Source: Desulfobacterales bacterium
GTDB lineage: Bacteria; Desulfobacterota; Desulfobacteria; Desulfobacterales; Desulfobacteraceae
DNA length: 7,682 nucleotides
Direction of reading: 5' to 3'
NCBI GenBank assembly: GCA_022361315.1
Contig: JAKSBB010000095.1
Location: forward strand, 1-7,682
Shown: positions 1 through 6,049 of the stretch, piece by piece
Layout: each line of letters opens with the position of its first letter
How positions within the stretch are numbered: position 1 is the stretch's first letter
The notes under the pieces: model-generated
Seen by the model: the letters and a program-made list of their open reading frames with translations, nothing else
The model's database searches: none
Told to the model about the DNA's origin: nothing
Position numbers and translations under genes: made by a program

Positions 1-61
1 ATCACACAAAATCGTAACATTTTTTTAACTTAGGAATGGAAAGAAAAACGTGAAAACGCGC

Positions 62-2554
62 TTAGGAAGCCGCCTGAGAGGCGATGAACATCCGACGTAG
101 GCCTTCTGTACCGGAGGCCCGCAACAGCTTTTGCTCGAACCGGGGATCCAGGGCCATTTTAGCGATTGCGGACAGGGCATAAAGGTGAAAGTCCCTTTCA
201 TCCGCCGTACCGGCAAGAACAAAGGCGGCATAAACCGGTGGGGTTTCCGGGTTGAAAATAATGCCTTTCCGGGCCCGGACCGGGAGCACTTCAAACCGCC
301 CTTTTCCGGGAACAATAAGATGGGGCACAGCAAGTCCGGGTGCCAGAACTGTAGAACCTTCGGCTTCCCGCTCCTGCATGAGGGCAACCAGGTCGGAAGG
401 TACCAATCCCAGGCGGCTGCACAACGACACGGCGGCGGCCCTGAAAAAGTCATCCACCCGGGTTTCTTTTCTAAGATCCAGGATATCACATTCCCTGACA
501 AGGCGGCCAAACCGGTCACGGTCCGAGGCTTCCGGGGTATGGATCATCTGCCGGACCTCTCCTTCCACAGGTTTTTCCACCAGGGTTGGGTCCACCGCCC
601 CCGCCACCATGTGCGCCAGGGCCTCTCCGGAATTCACGTCAAACCTGAGGGCAGCAGCTCTGAGGGCTCCGGCCGATCCCAGTAAAGATAGACGGTCCCC
701 CAGGGCCAAGCGGGTATAATCGTGGGGAACAACAACCCGGTTTTTCCGGCGAATGGAAAGAATCAGGGTATCCACAGGCAGCTTCACGTCCCGTATGGCC
801 ATCCCCGCAAGATCGGGATTCATCATATACAGATCCGTCAGCTTCTGCTCTCCGCTGCTGCCGGATAACAATGCCGCCGTCACCGGGGACCTGACAAAAT
901 AGTTCATCAGGTGAATAACTGCTCCGGCAGGATCCGCCACCAGCACCCCTAAGGCCTCAAACTTCTCAACGGACGCAGGTTTATCCACCATGGCCACCAA
1001 TGTCTGGGTGCCCAGGTGTTCCCAGGCAAGCTCACAGGCCTGGTAGTTTTCTTCCTCCGGCAGCAGGGCCACAATGGCAGAGGCTTTATCAGCCCCGGCC
1101 CTTAGCAGGCTATCCAGATCCAGGGCCGGCAGGCGGGTTACCGGGATATCGCTTTGATCCCCCGCCAATACCTCGCCCCGGTCCGGTACTGCCAGGGTAA
1201 CGGTCCATCCCTGGCTGACCAGAGACCGGTACAGGGCCTGGGCCTGAAAACAATTGCCCAGGATTAAAGCGTTCTGAAGCTCCGGCACAGGCATGCCCTT
1301 CGCTTTGGGATGATCTTCCCCGGTGATTCGGATCGCCCGTTTAAAGAGGGGCGGACCAAGGATCTGGTTCAGGAAAATTACGGCGATAATGATGGTGGCA
1401 AAGGACATTCCCCATTCCGGGAATTCCACCACCACCTCCCTGGCAAGGCCCAGCCCCACCCCGGCCTGGGTGATATACGCCATCCAGGAAATGGAATTCT
1501 GCCGGACCGGAAGGCCGGCAACCGTCCCCCCCAGAAAAGACCCGGTAAATATGGCCATCACCCGGACCAGAAACAGCACCAGGGCCACATGCCAGGTGTG
1601 GGCCAGGACATCAAGTGCCAGGGAAGCGCCGGTGAGGGTAAAAAATGCAATATAGACCGGTGGTCCGATCCGGGAAAGCAAATAGAGGAACTCCTTTCTC
1701 AACTTGGGCACATTACCTGCGGCAAACCCGGCGATCATGCAGATCAGCAGGGGCTCCAGGAGTACTTCAAAGGGGAAATTCGCGTGGGTGACGGTACGAA
1801 TGGCAGCCGAGGCCTCAAATACCAGGTAGCCCAGCAAAGGAATCGCAACCAGTTTCACCGCCTGGGGCAGGTTCCGGTAAAGTATCGCTGTCAGCGCCCG
1901 GTAAACCAGTAGACCTGCGCCCACAGATCCTCCCAACTCCACCACCAGCAGCAATATGAAGCCGAAATTAAACCGCAACCCGGTGAACAGGGCATCTGCA
2001 ATGGCTGAATTAATTGCAAACAAGGTGATCACGACTGCATCCATAATCACGGTGACCCCGAGAACCGTCTGTGTAAACGGTCCCCTTGCCCGTAATTCAT
2101 TGACAATGGCGATGGCAGACGAAGGAGACCGCGCAACGAATATGGCACCGGCCAACACGGAAACACCAACACGGAAGGGGATGCCCATCTCCGCTGAAAA
2201 GGGCAGGAAACGGGTCAAAAAGAAAAAAACGATACTGGTGAGAGTAAAGGTGCAGGCCACAAGCCCCGTGGTAATCCAGGCGATGTCACGCAGACGATGC
2301 CGCAGTTCCTTGAAATGAAGTTCGCTTCCCGCGGCAAAGGCAATGATCCCTAAGGCCACCTCGTCCACGAACCGGAGGGATGCCACGGCATCGGCAGTGA
2401 TAAGGTTCAACACGAAAGGTCCGCAGAGAATTCCGGTAAAAAGAAAGCCGCTGATCAAAGGCAGTCCGGTGTCCGCCAACAACTCCCCGATCTGTTTCGA
2501 AGCCAGGGCAATAACGGTGAACGCGGCAATAAAAATCAGCACTTCCATGGGCAC
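62..2554 (-). CDS. Cation:proton antiporter (CPA2/Kef type) fused to TrkA-like and PTS EIIA-like domains
   Basis: An inner-membrane monovalent cation/H+ exchanger of 830 residues. Residues 1-405 are a run of hydrophobic segments typical of the Na_H_exchanger domain, including the signature SPSSAIAIVNELRARGPF (143-160) followed by a conserved membrane Asp (D172), the likely ion/proton-binding residue. Residues 427-555 resemble a TrkA-N Rossmann fold, but the nucleotide loop is degenerate (LGNCFQAQ, 432-439). Residues 570-640 resemble TrkA-C. Residues 698-828 resemble a type-2 PTS EIIA domain, with the phospho-acceptor His in LAVPH (H745) and a second His at H790. Ordinary Kef-type proteins are about 550-650 residues, so the EIIA tail explains the extra length. 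It is transcribed alone, divergently from the PAS gene. The chosen start is GTG at 2554, with an in-frame stop upstream at 2582-2584. ATG at 2548 is an equally possible start, and neither has a strong Shine-Dalgarno. Family and domain order are secure; the transported ion (Na+ or K+) cannot be told from sequence. Confidence 0.9.
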   Translation of the reverse strand: MPMEVLIFIAAFTVIALASKQIGELLADTGLPLISGFLFTGILCGPFVLNLITADAVASLRFVDEVALGIIAFAAGSELHFKELRHRLRDIAWITTGLVACTFTLTSIVFFFLTRFLPFSAEMGIPFRVGVSVLAGAIFVARSPSSAIAIVNELRARGPFTQTVLGVTVIMDAVVITLFAINSAIADALFTGLRFNFGFILLLVVELGGSVGAGLLVYRALTAILYRNLPQAVKLVAIPLLGYLVFEASAAIRTVTHANFPFEVLLEPLLICMIAGFAAGNVPKLRKEFLYLLSRIGPPVYIAFFTLTGASLALDVLAHTWHVALVLFLVRVMAIFTGSFLGGTVAGLPVRQNSISWMAYITQAGVGLGLAREVVVEFPEWGMSFATIIIAVIFLNQILGPPLFKRAIRITGEDHPKAKGMPVPELQNALILGNCFQAQALYRSLVSQGWTVTLAVPDRGEVLAGDQSDIPVTRLPALDLDSLLRAGADKASAIVALLPEEENYQACELAWEHLGTQTLVAMVDKPASVEKFEALGVLVADPAGAVIHLMNYFVRSPVTAALLSGSSGEQKLTDLYMMNPDLAGMAIRDVKLPVDTLILSIRRKNRVVVPHDYTRLALGDRLSLLGSAGALRAAALRFDVNSGEALAHMVAGAVDPTLVEKPVEGEVRQMIHTPEASDRDRFGRLVRECDILDLRKETRVDDFFRAAAVSLCSRLGLVPSDLVALMQEREAEGSTVLAPGLAVPHLIVPGKGRFEVLPVRARKGIIFNPETPPVYAAFVLAGTADERDFHLYALSAIAKMALDPRFEQKLLRASGTEGLRRMFIASQAAS

Positions 2555-2584
2555 CTGCGGGAAAAGGGGTTTGGCATAGCTTCA

Positions 2585-2613
2585 ACTATTCCAGATCCCG
2601 GAAGTGATGTCAA
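2585..2613 (-). promoter_or_regulatory. Sigma70-like promoter of the antiporter gene
   Basis: Read on the minus strand, a perfect -35 TTGACA (plus positions 2608-2613) is followed after 17 bases by AATAGT (2585-2590; 4 of 6 bases of TATAAT). The expected transcript start is near 2578, giving a leader of about 25-30 bases before the GTG/ATG start. Spacing and position fit well, but this is a pattern match only. Confidence 0.5.
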
Positions 2614-2646
2614 TCCCGGTTCTGCGCATTGATGGCAGTATTTCGA

Positions 2647-2659
2647 CCGGCATTGCCGG
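2647..2659. promoter_or_regulatory. 13-bp perfect palindrome between divergent promoters (candidate operator)
   Basis: CCGGCA and TGCCGG form perfect 6-bp arms around one central T. The site lies upstream of both divergent -35 boxes, about 34 bases from each, so a regulator bound here could influence the antiporter and the PAS gene. No known operator family was recognised. GC-rich palindromes of this size also occur by chance. Confidence 0.3.
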
Positions 2660-2692
2660 AAAGAAAATCACAGAATTTCCCACTGAAATAAG

Positions 2693-2720
2693 TTGACAAA
2701 TTTCTAAATTCGAATACACT
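2693..2720 (+). promoter_or_regulatory. Sigma70-like promoter of the PAS/HisKA gene
   Basis: A perfect TTGACA (2693-2698), a 16-base spacer, then TACACT (2715-2720; 4 of 6). The predicted transcript start is near 2727, leaving an AT-rich leader of about 67 bases. The ribosome site before the ATG is weak (GAAG at 2782-2785, 8 bases upstream). Confidence 0.5.
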
Positions 2721-2793
2721 TCTCCATCTTTTTTAAAACGTTTATTACGCAATAAGGCCAATTTGTGAATTAAAACAGCCTGAAGAACATATC

Positions 2794-3453
2794 ATGCCCT
2801 CAAAAAAACAACTCGAACATATAGCCGAGCGCCTTGAAATGTTGTTCAATGCGCTACCCATCGGCATCATTATCATTGACCGCAACACCCGGAAGATAAT
2901 TGACCTCAATCCCCAGGCCCTCGTCTATTTTGATATGCCCCTGGACAGTTTGGTGGGTAAGAAATGCACCAGCTTTATCTGCCCGGCTTTAGACGGACAA
3001 TGTCCCATTTTGGATCATGGCCTTGATTTAGATCGTTCAGAAAGGGAAATCATCACCGGTGACGGCACAATACTGCCGGTGTTAAAAACCGTCCTTGAAA
3101 CCCAATTGGACGGCAAGCCAATACTGATTGAGTGCATTATAGATATCCGGGCCCAAAAACGAGCCGAAGTCGAGCATCTGGAGCGGGAAAAGCTTCAGGT
3201 GGTCCTGGAAATGGCGGGTGCGATCTGCCATGAGTTCAACCAGCCGCTTCAGGTCATCTCAGGGTATTGTGAACTGTTAAAAGAAAACCAGGCCTTTGAC
3301 CTTGAGACCCAAAAAGCCGTTAACATCATTTCAAAAGAAATCGAAAAGATGGGGACGCTAACCCACAGCCTCTCAAATATTACGAGGTATGAGACCAAAC
3401 CCTACCTGAAATCAAAAATACTGGATCTGAAAAACTGCACAGAACCATTTTAA
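2794..3453 (+). CDS. PAS domain protein with HisKA dimerisation/phosphotransfer domain and no ATPase domain
   Basis: A 219-residue, apparently cytosolic signalling protein with no membrane segment or signal peptide. Residues 10-125 form a PAS domain (start LFNALPIGIIIIDRNTRKII). It carries a cysteine cluster C58-x4-C63-x6-C70, which could bind a metal, an Fe-S cluster or respond to redox; a similar CxxxxC insertion occurs in PAS domains of sulfate-reducer kinases. A linker helix (120-137) leads to a HisKA-like four-helix segment with the H-box ICHEFNQPLQ (H146 is the putative phospho-acceptor). The protein ends at residue 219, about where an HATPase_c domain would begin. Only 45 bases separate its TAA from the convergent gene, so no kinase remnant follows. 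It is therefore either a phosphotransfer/dimerisation module served by another kinase or a naturally shortened kinase. The ATG is the first start after the promoter. Base composition is more AT-rich than in the antiporter. Confidence 0.85.
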   Translation: MPSKKQLEHIAERLEMLFNALPIGIIIIDRNTRKIIDLNPQALVYFDMPLDSLVGKKCTSFICPALDGQCPILDHGLDLDRSEREIITGDGTILPVLKTVLETQLDGKPILIECIIDIRAQKRAEVEHLEREKLQVVLEMAGAICHEFNQPLQVISGYCELLKENQAFDLETQKAVNIISKEIEKMGTLTHSLSNITRYETKPYLKSKILDLKNCTEPF

Positions 3454-3505
3454 CGCATCCATCACAACCCGTTGCTTCGGTGCGATAGACCGATGCGATT
3501 ATTTT
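3454..3505 (+). terminator. Imperfect hairpin between convergent genes, possible terminator
   Basis: Outer arms CGCATC (3454-3459) and GATGCG (3492-3497) pair perfectly. A broken inner helix can form between about 3461-3469 and 3479-3486, with a loop around CGTTGCTTC. The right arm is followed by ATTATTTT. On the other strand the structure follows the TAA of the ligase gene, so it could act in both directions. The stem is weak and the loop large, so this is only a candidate. Confidence 0.3.
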
Positions 3506-5154
3506 ATGTGACTTGCCGCCCAATCAATCAGTTTGTGCCGTTGAATTTTAGTATTGTGGCGCACATCCACGGGAAAGGATTTATCATAAATTAATATATC
3601 CTTGATCATACGGGTATGCGCCTGTTGTGCGCCCAGTTGCGTCAATTCCCGGATCATGTTTTCTTTATCATCGTCAGAGCCGGGCCGCTGATCATCTTCG
3701 GGCTCAACCACCATCACCGGACGTTGCCGGCCCAGTGGTCCAACCCCCACCAGAGAGCTGCGCTTGACGGCCGGATGTTGATTGAAAACGGTCTCACAGG
3801 GAACCGGCGTCATTATCCCCTGCTCGGTTTCCACACGATGCATTTTTCTCCCCAGCACCCAGATACGCCCCTTGTCATCCTTATAGCCGACGTCTCCCAT
3901 GCGATGCCAAATTCCCTCATCAGAGTGAATTTTCGCCTCGGCAGTTTTTTCGGGCCGCCGCAGGTAGGTATGGGTCACCGTCGGGCCGATGGCCGTTATT
4001 TCTCCGATCTCACCCGTGGGAACAACCAGGTTGTCGTCCCATCTGGCTATAGGGTCATCTGTGATTCGGATGATTTCAACCCTTGCCCCCGGTATCGGAC
4101 GCCCCACGCAAACACCGGCGCCGTCGGATGTAAGTGCACCGGTTTCGGATATAATCTCATCTGCGTCCATGTTGGTGAGGGGCAACACCTCAGTGGCCCC
4201 ATATGGTGTATATACTTTTCCGTCATCCAATACCGATTTGAAACGAGAAACCACCTCAGGCGAGACTTCTGCGCCGAACATGAACACATGTTTAATGGAG
4301 GGGAGTTTTATTCCGTTGGCCCGGCAGTAATCCGCCACTTTGGCCCAGATAATCGGCGATCCCATGGAGTTGGTTACCCCATAGGTTTCCATGGCCTCCA
4401 CCAGATAGGCCGGATTGACCTCGGCGGTTTTTCTGGGGTCCATATCCGGGATGATGGTGGTGACCCCGACGGAAGGCATAAACAGGGCAAAGGCATAAAA
4501 GGCTGCCAGATGAACCTCACCTGCAGTCATCTGCATATCATCCCTGAGACTTTTAACGGTGGCCATCATCATATGATGGAGATAGACCACGCCTTTGGGA
4601 ACACCGGTACCACCGGAGGTAAAGGCGATAAAGGCTTCATCATCCGGTGCCACATCCTGGAGAACAAAGGGGTGATTCTGATCCCGGCAGAGCTGGTCAA
4701 GGGTCGGATGGCGGCTAAACAGGGTTTTGCCCACAATGACTGTTCGCCGGATGGTCTTGAAAGCGCCGGGCATAATCATTTTAAAAACACCGGCAATGGG
4801 AACGGCCACAAGCCCGACGGGTTCAGTTTCACGCACACATTGGGCAAAGGGTTTCAGCCCCATACCGGGATCGATCAGCACGGGCACCACTCTTAACTTG
4901 AGCATGGCCAAAATCACCGCGATTAATTCGATGCCGGGCTTCAGCATGACCAACACCCGGTCACCTTTTTTAAATCCATGCTGTTTAAGCCCGTGGGCGT
5001 ACCGGTCAGTAAGCTTGTTTAATTGACCGAAACTCAATTGCACGGTGATGGAGCGCCCCTTATCATCGCGGCCCACCGGGACGACGATGCCGGTTTGAAA
5101 CGGATTTTTATTCGCATAGTCCACAAACATTGCGGCGATATCGGTAAAGTTCAA
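3499..5154 (-). CDS. oleC: OleC-like acyl-AMP-forming ligase / beta-lactone synthetase (fatty acid CoA ligase family)
   Basis: A cytosolic adenylate-forming enzyme of the ANL superfamily. From the chosen start it has 551 residues, the usual OleC length. Visible core motifs: ATP-phosphate loop TSGGTGVPKGV (179-189), YGATE (318-322), GDVGYKDDKGRIWVLGR (420-436, with D421 for ribose) and the A10 region RHNTKIQRHKL with catalytic Lys K536. The stretch GRKMHRVET followed by PCETVFNQHPAV is characteristic of the OleC subgroup rather than ordinary acyl-CoA synthetases. OleC converts beta-hydroxy acids to beta-lactones in long-chain olefin synthesis. No oleA, oleB or oleD lies nearby, so the substrate is uncertain; some homologues are labelled only as peptide or acyl-CoA synthases. 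The TTG start at 5152-5154 is preferred because GGAGGGG (5157-5163) lies just upstream and the family alignment begins there. An upstream ATG at 5220 adds 22 unlikely residues. The gene runs in the same direction as the DUF3795 gene, 115 bases downstream of it. Confidence 0.85.
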   Translation of the reverse strand: MNFTDIAAMFVDYANKNPFQTGIVVPVGRDDKGRSITVQLSFGQLNKLTDRYAHGLKQHGFKKGDRVLVMLKPGIELIAVILAMLKLRVVPVLIDPGMGLKPFAQCVRETEPVGLVAVPIAGVFKMIMPGAFKTIRRTVIVGKTLFSRHPTLDQLCRDQNHPFVLQDVAPDDEAFIAFTSGGTGVPKGVVYLHHMMMATVKSLRDDMQMTAGEVHLAAFYAFALFMPSVGVTTIIPDMDPRKTAEVNPAYLVEAMETYGVTNSMGSPIIWAKVADYCRANGIKLPSIKHVFMFGAEVSPEVVSRFKSVLDDGKVYTPYGATEVLPLTNMDADEIISETGALTSDGAGVCVGRPIPGARVEIIRITDDPIARWDDNLVVPTGEIGEITAIGPTVTHTYLRRPEKTAEAKIHSDEGIWHRMGDVGYKDDKGRIWVLGRKMHRVETEQGIMTPVPCETVFNQHPAVKRSSLVGVGPLGRQRPVMVVEPEDDQRPGSDDDKENMIRELTQLGAQQAHTRMIKDILIYDKSFPVDVRHNTKIQRHKLIDWAASHIK

Positions 5155-5156
5155 GA

Positions 5157-5163
5157 CCCCTCC
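5157..5163 (-). promoter_or_regulatory. Strong Shine-Dalgarno that fixes the TTG start of the ligase gene
   Basis: On the minus strand GGAGGGG precedes TTG (5154-5152), with 4 bases between GGAGG and the start codon. No such site precedes the upstream ATG at 5220. This supports a 551-residue product. Confidence 0.55.
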
Positions 5164-5210
5164 AATAGATTTGAAATTAACAGAGTAGGAAGTTGTTATA
5201 TGTAAAGCAG

Positions 5211-5239
5211 GATATAGCAAAAGGGGAAAGGATGATCAA
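5211..5239 (-). promoter_or_regulatory. Possible weak promoter for the ligase gene
   Basis: On the minus strand TTGATC (plus 5234-5239; 4 of 6), a 17-base spacer and TATATC (5211-5216; 4 of 6). A TATAAC box also lies a few bases further downstream without a good -35. If used, the transcript would start near 5204, downstream of most of the alternative ATG, which also favours the TTG start. Read-through from the DUF3795 gene is the alternative. Confidence 0.25.
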
Positions 5240-5269
5240 GTGTCCAATTTTTGGCGCCTCCGAACACGG

Positions 5270-5728
5270 TCACAAGATACGCCCCAAATTTCTTTCCCCT
5301 CCGCAGGAAATGCATCTCGGTTTATGCACACAAATCATTTCACCGCATTCTGAACACACCCGCTTGCTTTTTTCATCCCGGATAAACGCCCTGATCCCTA
5401 ACGCATCAATCCTCTTGAGATTCTCTATCATACTCATCCCATATTTTTTGCGATACCGTTTATCCAATTGCTTTAGTCCGGTACAGGGGAAGTGACTGCA
5501 ACGGTGGGAGCAATACCTTGTTTTGCCTTTTGTGAGGTGTTCACAATTTCTGATTTTGCAGGTCCTGCGGTATTTTGATTTCTGAGTTTCCGGACCGCTA
5601 TCCCGACGACACCCCGGGCATGAATTCTTTTCCCGGATATATCCCCAACATAGACGACAATTCATTCCGCACGGTGCTATTAAATCCGTGGGAATTGCCG
5701 CTTTCCCTTTTCGACATTGGTTTGCCAT
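5270..5728 (-). CDS. DUF3795 domain-containing cysteine-rich protein
   Basis: A small soluble protein of 152 residues from the chosen start. The first half has the DUF3795 signature, LIAPCGMNCRLC (16-27) followed by CPGC (37-40), then further cysteines at 57, 62, 73, 77 and 82. The segment LDKRYRKKYGMSMIENL (88-104) is also typical of the family. The C-terminal end has a zinc-ribbon-like arrangement of C125, C128, C133, C139 and C142. With 16 cysteines, metal (Zn or Fe-S) binding is likely, but the family has no established function. ATG at 5728 is preferred, with AAGGGA upstream, because a promoter-like -10 box at 5772-5777 would start transcription after the alternative ATG at 5770. That longer form has 166 residues. 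The base composition is more AT-rich than the flanking GC-rich genes. It may share a transcript with the ligase gene downstream. Confidence 0.85.
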   Translation of the reverse strand: MANQCRKGKAAIPTDLIAPCGMNCRLCWGYIREKNSCPGCRRDSGPETQKSKYRRTCKIRNCEHLTKGKTRYCSHRCSHFPCTGLKQLDKRYRKKYGMSMIENLKRIDALGIRAFIRDEKSKRVCSECGEMICVHKPRCISCGGERNLGRIL

Positions 5729-5771
5729 TTCGTTTCCCTTGTTTTGCGTACTCAGCCACCTGCCTGACATC

Positions 5772-5799
5772 CATATATCAACACCCCAGAAAGAGTCAA
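5772..5799 (-). promoter_or_regulatory. Sigma70-like promoter of the DUF3795 gene
   Basis: On the minus strand TTGACT (plus 5794-5799; 5 of 6), a 16-base spacer and TATATG (5772-5777; 4 of 6). The predicted transcript start near 5765 gives a leader of about 37 bases to the ATG at 5728 and lies inside the alternative ATG-5770 reading, so it helps decide the start. Confidence 0.4.
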
Positions 5800-5831
5800 C
5801 GTAATGAGTTGGTAGTAGACCATTTCGATTC

Positions 5832-5848
5832 TCTCTATACTGTAGAGA
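5832..5848. repeat. Inverted repeat, 6-bp arms
   Basis: TCTCTA (5832-5837) and TAGAGA (5843-5848) pair perfectly around a 5-base loop. This is the first of several inverted repeats in the 321-base gap between the DUF3795 and haem-binding-type genes. No role is recognised. Confidence 0.4.
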
Positions 5849-5850
5849 AC

Positions 5851-5888
5851 TTTCCGGTATAGGATTTCCATCGGAAATCCTACCGAAA
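5851..5888. repeat. Long inverted repeat with perfect 10-bp arms
   Basis: TAGGATTTCC (5860-5869) and GGAAATCCTA (5873-5882) are exact reverse complements around the 3-base centre ATC. Beyond a small bulge, TTTC plus GG on the left (5851-5857) can pair with CCGAAA on the right (5883-5888), lengthening the helix. There is no T-tract on either side, so it looks more like an operator or a small repeat element than a terminator. It lies between two divergent genes. Confidence 0.55.
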
Positions 5889-5909
5889 TATGAGATATTC
5901 CCCAGGTGG

Positions 5910-5938
5910 TTGACAGGGATAATGAAATTCTGTAAGAA
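5910..5938 (+). promoter_or_regulatory. Possible promoter of the haem-binding-type gene
   Basis: A perfect TTGACA (5910-5915) is present, but the best -10 candidates are poor: TGTAAG at 5931-5936 (spacer 15) or TAAGAA at 5933-5938 (spacer 17). Transcription from here would place both downstream hairpins (5942-5995) in the leader. An AATAAT box at 6013-6018 could serve as an alternative closer start but lacks a -35. Confidence 0.3.
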
Positions 5939-5941
5939 GAT

Positions 5942-5959
5942 GAAACTTCGTAAAGTTTC
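5942..5959 (+). repeat. Leader hairpin 1, perfect 7-bp stem
   Basis: GAAACTT (5942-5948) and AAGTTTC (5953-5959) pair perfectly around the tetraloop CGTA. It abuts hairpin 2 with no gap. Part of it (CTTCG, 5946-5950) can alternatively pair with CGAAG (5959-5963), which would break both hairpins. Confidence 0.5.
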
Positions 5960-6007
5960 GAAGAATAAAATATCGTAATCGGCAATTTATTCTTCATTTT
6001 TTATTAA
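5960..6007 (+). terminator. Leader hairpin 2 followed by a T-tract, attenuator-like
   Basis: GAAGAATAAA (5960-5969) and TTTATTCTTC (5986-5995) are perfect 10-bp arms around a 16-base loop, directly followed by a T-rich run (5997-6002). The layout is that of an intrinsic terminator placed about 43 bases before the ATG of the downstream gene. The stem is AT-rich, so termination may be weak or conditional. Confidence 0.35.
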
Positions 6008-6049
6008 ATTCTAATAATTTGCTAAACAAACCCAAAAAGGAATTTCGTC

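Noticed and set aside
1..61. Possible terminator after the antiporter gene (CGT/ACG hairpin followed by Ts on the minus strand)
   Set aside because: The stem is only 3-4 bp. The 61 bases at the left edge are AT-rich but show no convincing hairpin or gene.
1310..1912. A 200-codon plus-strand open frame inside the antiporter gene
   Set aside because: It is antisense to conserved membrane segments and has the low-complexity Gly/Gln/His-rich composition of a shadow frame.
3616..4896. A 426-codon open frame on the plus strand opposite the OleC-like gene
   Set aside because: It lies wholly inside the antisense of a well-supported ANL enzyme and has a His/Gly-rich composition without domains, typical of a shadow frame.
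5193..5220. ATG at 5220 as the start of the OleC-like protein
   Set aside because: The extra 22 residues do not fit the family, and the strong GGAGGGG before TTG 5154 marks a better start.
5752..5997. An 81-codon open frame on the minus strand filling the DUF3795/HbpS-like intergenic region
   Set aside because: It has no Shine-Dalgarno, runs through four inverted repeats, has no recognisable domain, and would overlap the promoter signals of the DUF3795 gene.
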